Made by a program: the position numbers and the translations under genes. The notes under the pieces were generated by a model that saw nothing but the letters and a program-made list of their open reading frames with translations, searched no databases and was not told the DNA's origin. Shown piece after piece: positions 62,237 to 64,000 of a DNA stretch of 64,000 nucleotides. Within the stretch, counting starts at the first letter, position 1, and each line of letters begins with the position of its first letter. Source of the stretch: Acidimicrobiales bacterium (lineage in GTDB: Bacteria > Actinomycetota > Acidimicrobiia > Acidimicrobiales > SZUA-35); NCBI GenBank assembly GCA_020629695.1, contig JAHDCV010000017.1, positions 1 through 64,000 of the forward strand. The letters are read 5' to 3'.

Positions 62237-63883
62237 TCAGGTCCGAACGAGCTCTGCGAGCAGGTCGAGGCCCACCGCCCCGGCATCGAGGACTCGGGCG
62301 TGGAACGCCTTCAGGTCGCCGCGGCCGTTCCGCTCCCATTCGGCCCGAAGATCGAGGATCGCCTTCTCGCCCAGCTTGTAGGTGATGGCCTGCCCGGGCC
62401 ATCCGAGGTAGCGGACGACTTCCGAGGTCGCCATCGCCGGCGCGTTGAAGGCGACCTCACGCAGCATCTGCTCGGCGAGCTCGAACGTCCAGGCCTGCCC
62501 GGGAGCGAACATCGCATCGTCGGGAATCGTGCGCTCGGTGTGCAGCCCGATGTCGATGACGACGCGACAGGCCCGCATGAGCTGTGCGGCCAACATGCCG
62601 ATCTCGTAGTCCACCTTCTCGTGGTACCCGAGCTCGCCCATCAGGTGCTCCGCGTAGAGCGCCCAGCCCTCACCGGAGCCCGGATACCAGACCCACATCC
62701 GATGGAACCGGCTCACCCGGTCGCCCATCGCGGCCTGCCAGCCGACCTGGAGATGATGCCCGGGGAAGCCCTCGTGGTAGGCGGTGGAGACCTCGTCGTA
62801 GAGCGGGAACGTGTCGCGGCCCTCCATCGGGTACCAGACTCGTCCCGGTCGTTCGAAGTCCTCCGAAGGGCCGGTGTAGTACGGCGCGAGCGCACCACCG
62901 GGCGGTGCGGCCTTCACTTCGATGCGGCGAATCGGCTCCGGTACGTCGAATGCGTCGCCGTCCAACTGCTCGAGTGCCTGGAGCTGTCGCTCGAGCATGA
63001 CATCGAGAAAGGCACGCTGATCGGGAGCGGCTCGATCGGGCTCGTTCGCGAGCAGTGCCATCACCTCGCCGACGGTTGCGTCGGCGTCGACGCGTGCGCA
63101 GGCCTGTTCGAGGCGGGACCACAGGCGTTCCACCTCCGACCATCCCCAGGCGTAGGTGTCGTCGAGGTCGATGGTCGTGCCGAGCCACCGACGTGCGGCC
63201 GCCAGGTACTGCTCGGTTCCGACGGCGTCGGCCTCCCGTCCCGCGGGAAGCAGCTCGGCCTCGATGCGATCGGTCGCCGCGCCGTACGCGGCGCAGGCCG
63301 TGTCGATCGCAACCGTCAATCGGCGCTGCTGGTCGGTCTCGTCGGGCAGGGCGGTGGCGTGCGCCTCGGCCAGATTGCGGAGCGACGATGCCGGCCCCTG
63401 GGCGGCACGTCCCTGGCGGATGGCTTCGACCAGTTGCCGCCTCGCGACCGGTTCGCCTGTGATCAGGGTGTCGATGTAGCCATCGAGCGGGGTCGCCATG
63501 GTGTCGAGTCGGCGGATGATCGCCTCCCACTCGGCGGTCGTGTCGGTCGGCAGCAGCTCGAACACGTCGCGGAGGCCCTGCCACGCACAGGCGATGCTGT
63601 TGAGGTCCCGGCCGGGCCCACCGCTGTCGATGAAGCGGAGCTCGGCCTCCATCTCGTCGGCGAGCACCCGAAGGGCCACCCGCTCGTCATCGTCGGCGGT
63701 CGTGAGCGCTCGCGCCTCGTCGAGCAGCCGTGCGGCGATCGCCCGCTGGCCTGCGACGCCGGCCGGGGAGTAGTCGCCCCACGCGCCGGGCTCGGAGGCG
63801 ACCCCCAGCTCGACGGCGAGGTCGGGATTGTGGGCGGCCAGCTCCTCGACGGCACGAGAGCAGAGTTCGAACGCGGCGGACAT
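62237..63883 (-). CDS. DUF885-family metallopeptidase-like protein
   Basis: A 548-residue mostly helical protein of the DUF885 family. The motif H370-E-G-F-P-G-H-H377 resembles zinc-peptidase HExxH/HExxGH sites of M32-like enzymes, and W-A-L-Y-A-E-H-L-M lies downstream as the likely third-ligand helix. There is no signal peptide, so it should act in the cytoplasm. Activity is unproven for most members. ATG 63883 has a GAGG upstream; GTG 63916 is an alternative. It ends 4 nt from the convergent thioesterase gene. Confidence 0.83.
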   Translation of the reverse strand: MSAAFELCSRAVEELAAHNPDLAVELGVASEPGAWGDYSPAGVAGQRAIAARLLDEARALTTADDDERVALRVLADEMEAELRFIDSGGPGRDLNSIACAWQGLRDVFELLPTDTTAEWEAIIRRLDTMATPLDGYIDTLITGEPVARRQLVEAIRQGRAAQGPASSLRNLAEAHATALPDETDQQRRLTVAIDTACAAYGAATDRIEAELLPAGREADAVGTEQYLAAARRWLGTTIDLDDTYAWGWSEVERLWSRLEQACARVDADATVGEVMALLANEPDRAAPDQRAFLDVMLERQLQALEQLDGDAFDVPEPIRRIEVKAAPPGGALAPYYTGPSEDFERPGRVWYPMEGRDTFPLYDEVSTAYHEGFPGHHLQVGWQAAMGDRVSRFHRMWVWYPGSGEGWALYAEHLMGELGYHEKVDYEIGMLAAQLMRACRVVIDIGLHTERTIPDDAMFAPGQAWTFELAEQMLREVAFNAPAMATSEVVRYLGWPGQAITYKLGEKAILDLRAEWERNGRGDLKAFHARVLDAGAVGLDLLAELVRT

Positions 63884-63947
63884 GGCAGCAGCCTCGCGCG
63901 GGTCGGCCCGCCTCACGACCGGTTTGGCAGGATCGGTGGTGTCGGTG

Positions 63948-64000
63948 TCAGCGGGTCGGGACGCTCAACGCGAGGCCGGCGACGAGTCCGGTGACGTGCG
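63948..64000 (-). CDS. C-terminal end of a gene running off the window
   Basis: On the minus strand the last 16 codons before a TGA (63950-63948) read as a Gly/Ala/Leu-rich, membrane-like C-terminus (HVTGLVAGLALSVPTR). It would be an upstream operon partner of the DUF885 gene. Too little is present to identify it. Confidence 0.4.
   Translation of the reverse strand, partial: HVTGLVAGLALSVPTR

Noticed and set aside
62180-63994. A 604-codon plus-strand frame opposite the DUF885 gene
   Set aside because: The minus-strand protein has the HEGFPGHH motif and family length; the plus-strand frame has no recognisable feature.

Overview
The window is a gene-dense piece of a high-GC chromosome from an actinobacterium. 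The conserved order rho-rpmE-prfA-prmC-glyA-wecA-atp, the PASTA-domain Ser/Thr kinase, the Eis-type acetyltransferase and GatCAB all fit Actinobacteria. Several features look more like a deep branch such as Acidimicrobiia than Streptomyces or Mycobacterium: two separate b-type ATP synthase subunits plus an unfused delta, a long E. coli/yeast-type ThrC, and Sua5/TsaC away from prmC. The class-level placement is inference. I see no insertion sequences, phage genes, CRISPR arrays or rRNA, and no gene-free stretch longer than about 190 bases.

Layout. 1-15285: tRNA-Arg(CCG), argS-lysA, a Doc/ribbon-helix-helix toxin-antitoxin pair, hom-thrC, then the translation and termination cluster rho-rpmE-unknown-prfA-prmC, a small cyclic-nucleotide-binding protein, rpiB, glyA and a WecA-like glycosyl-phosphate transferase preceded by a 19-codon upstream ORF. 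15286-23489: the complete F1Fo ATP synthase operon (AtpZ-like, AtpI-like, a, c, b, b', delta, alpha, gamma, beta, epsilon), with a CRP-type palindrome and promoter in front and a hairpin terminator behind. 23490-34926: glpX, a PPK2 kinase, a J-domain protein with an alpha/beta hydrolase, an MFS transporter with a 51-residue membrane partner that is easily missed, a NifU-domain protein, meaB, mscL, a rhomboid protease, a methyltransferase, and cysteine desulfurase-mnmA-tsaC (tRNA thiolation and t6A). 34927-46737: mug, a MocR regulator divergent from a SnoaL-like protein and an EamA transporter, ligA, a PASTA kinase, an MFS exporter, an SCP2 protein and a ferredoxin. 46738-64000: gatCAB, an Eis-like acetyltransferase, an ECF sigma/anti-sigma pair, a four-gene ABC-2 exporter, an SF2 helicase, a dienelactone-hydrolase-like protein without its nucleophile, an adenylyltransferase, MFS and thioesterase genes, and a DUF885 peptidase-like gene.

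The strongest non-gene pattern is promoter architecture. At least twenty genes have a TANNNT hexamer (commonly TAGCNT or TACCGT) ending 4-8 nt, mostly 6-8 nt, before the start codon and no Shine-Dalgarno. This implies widespread leaderless transcription, and I used it to choose many starts and to support one unlisted small gene and the upstream ORF. Facing genes almost abut (4-26 nt, or overlapping), leaving little space for intrinsic terminators. Most of the window is housekeeping. I found no convincing wholly new system; the better leads are the upstream ORF before wecA, the split b'/delta stalk, the nucleophile-less hydrolase, the paired proline-rich tails in the ABC exporter and the unknown gene between rpmE and prfA.
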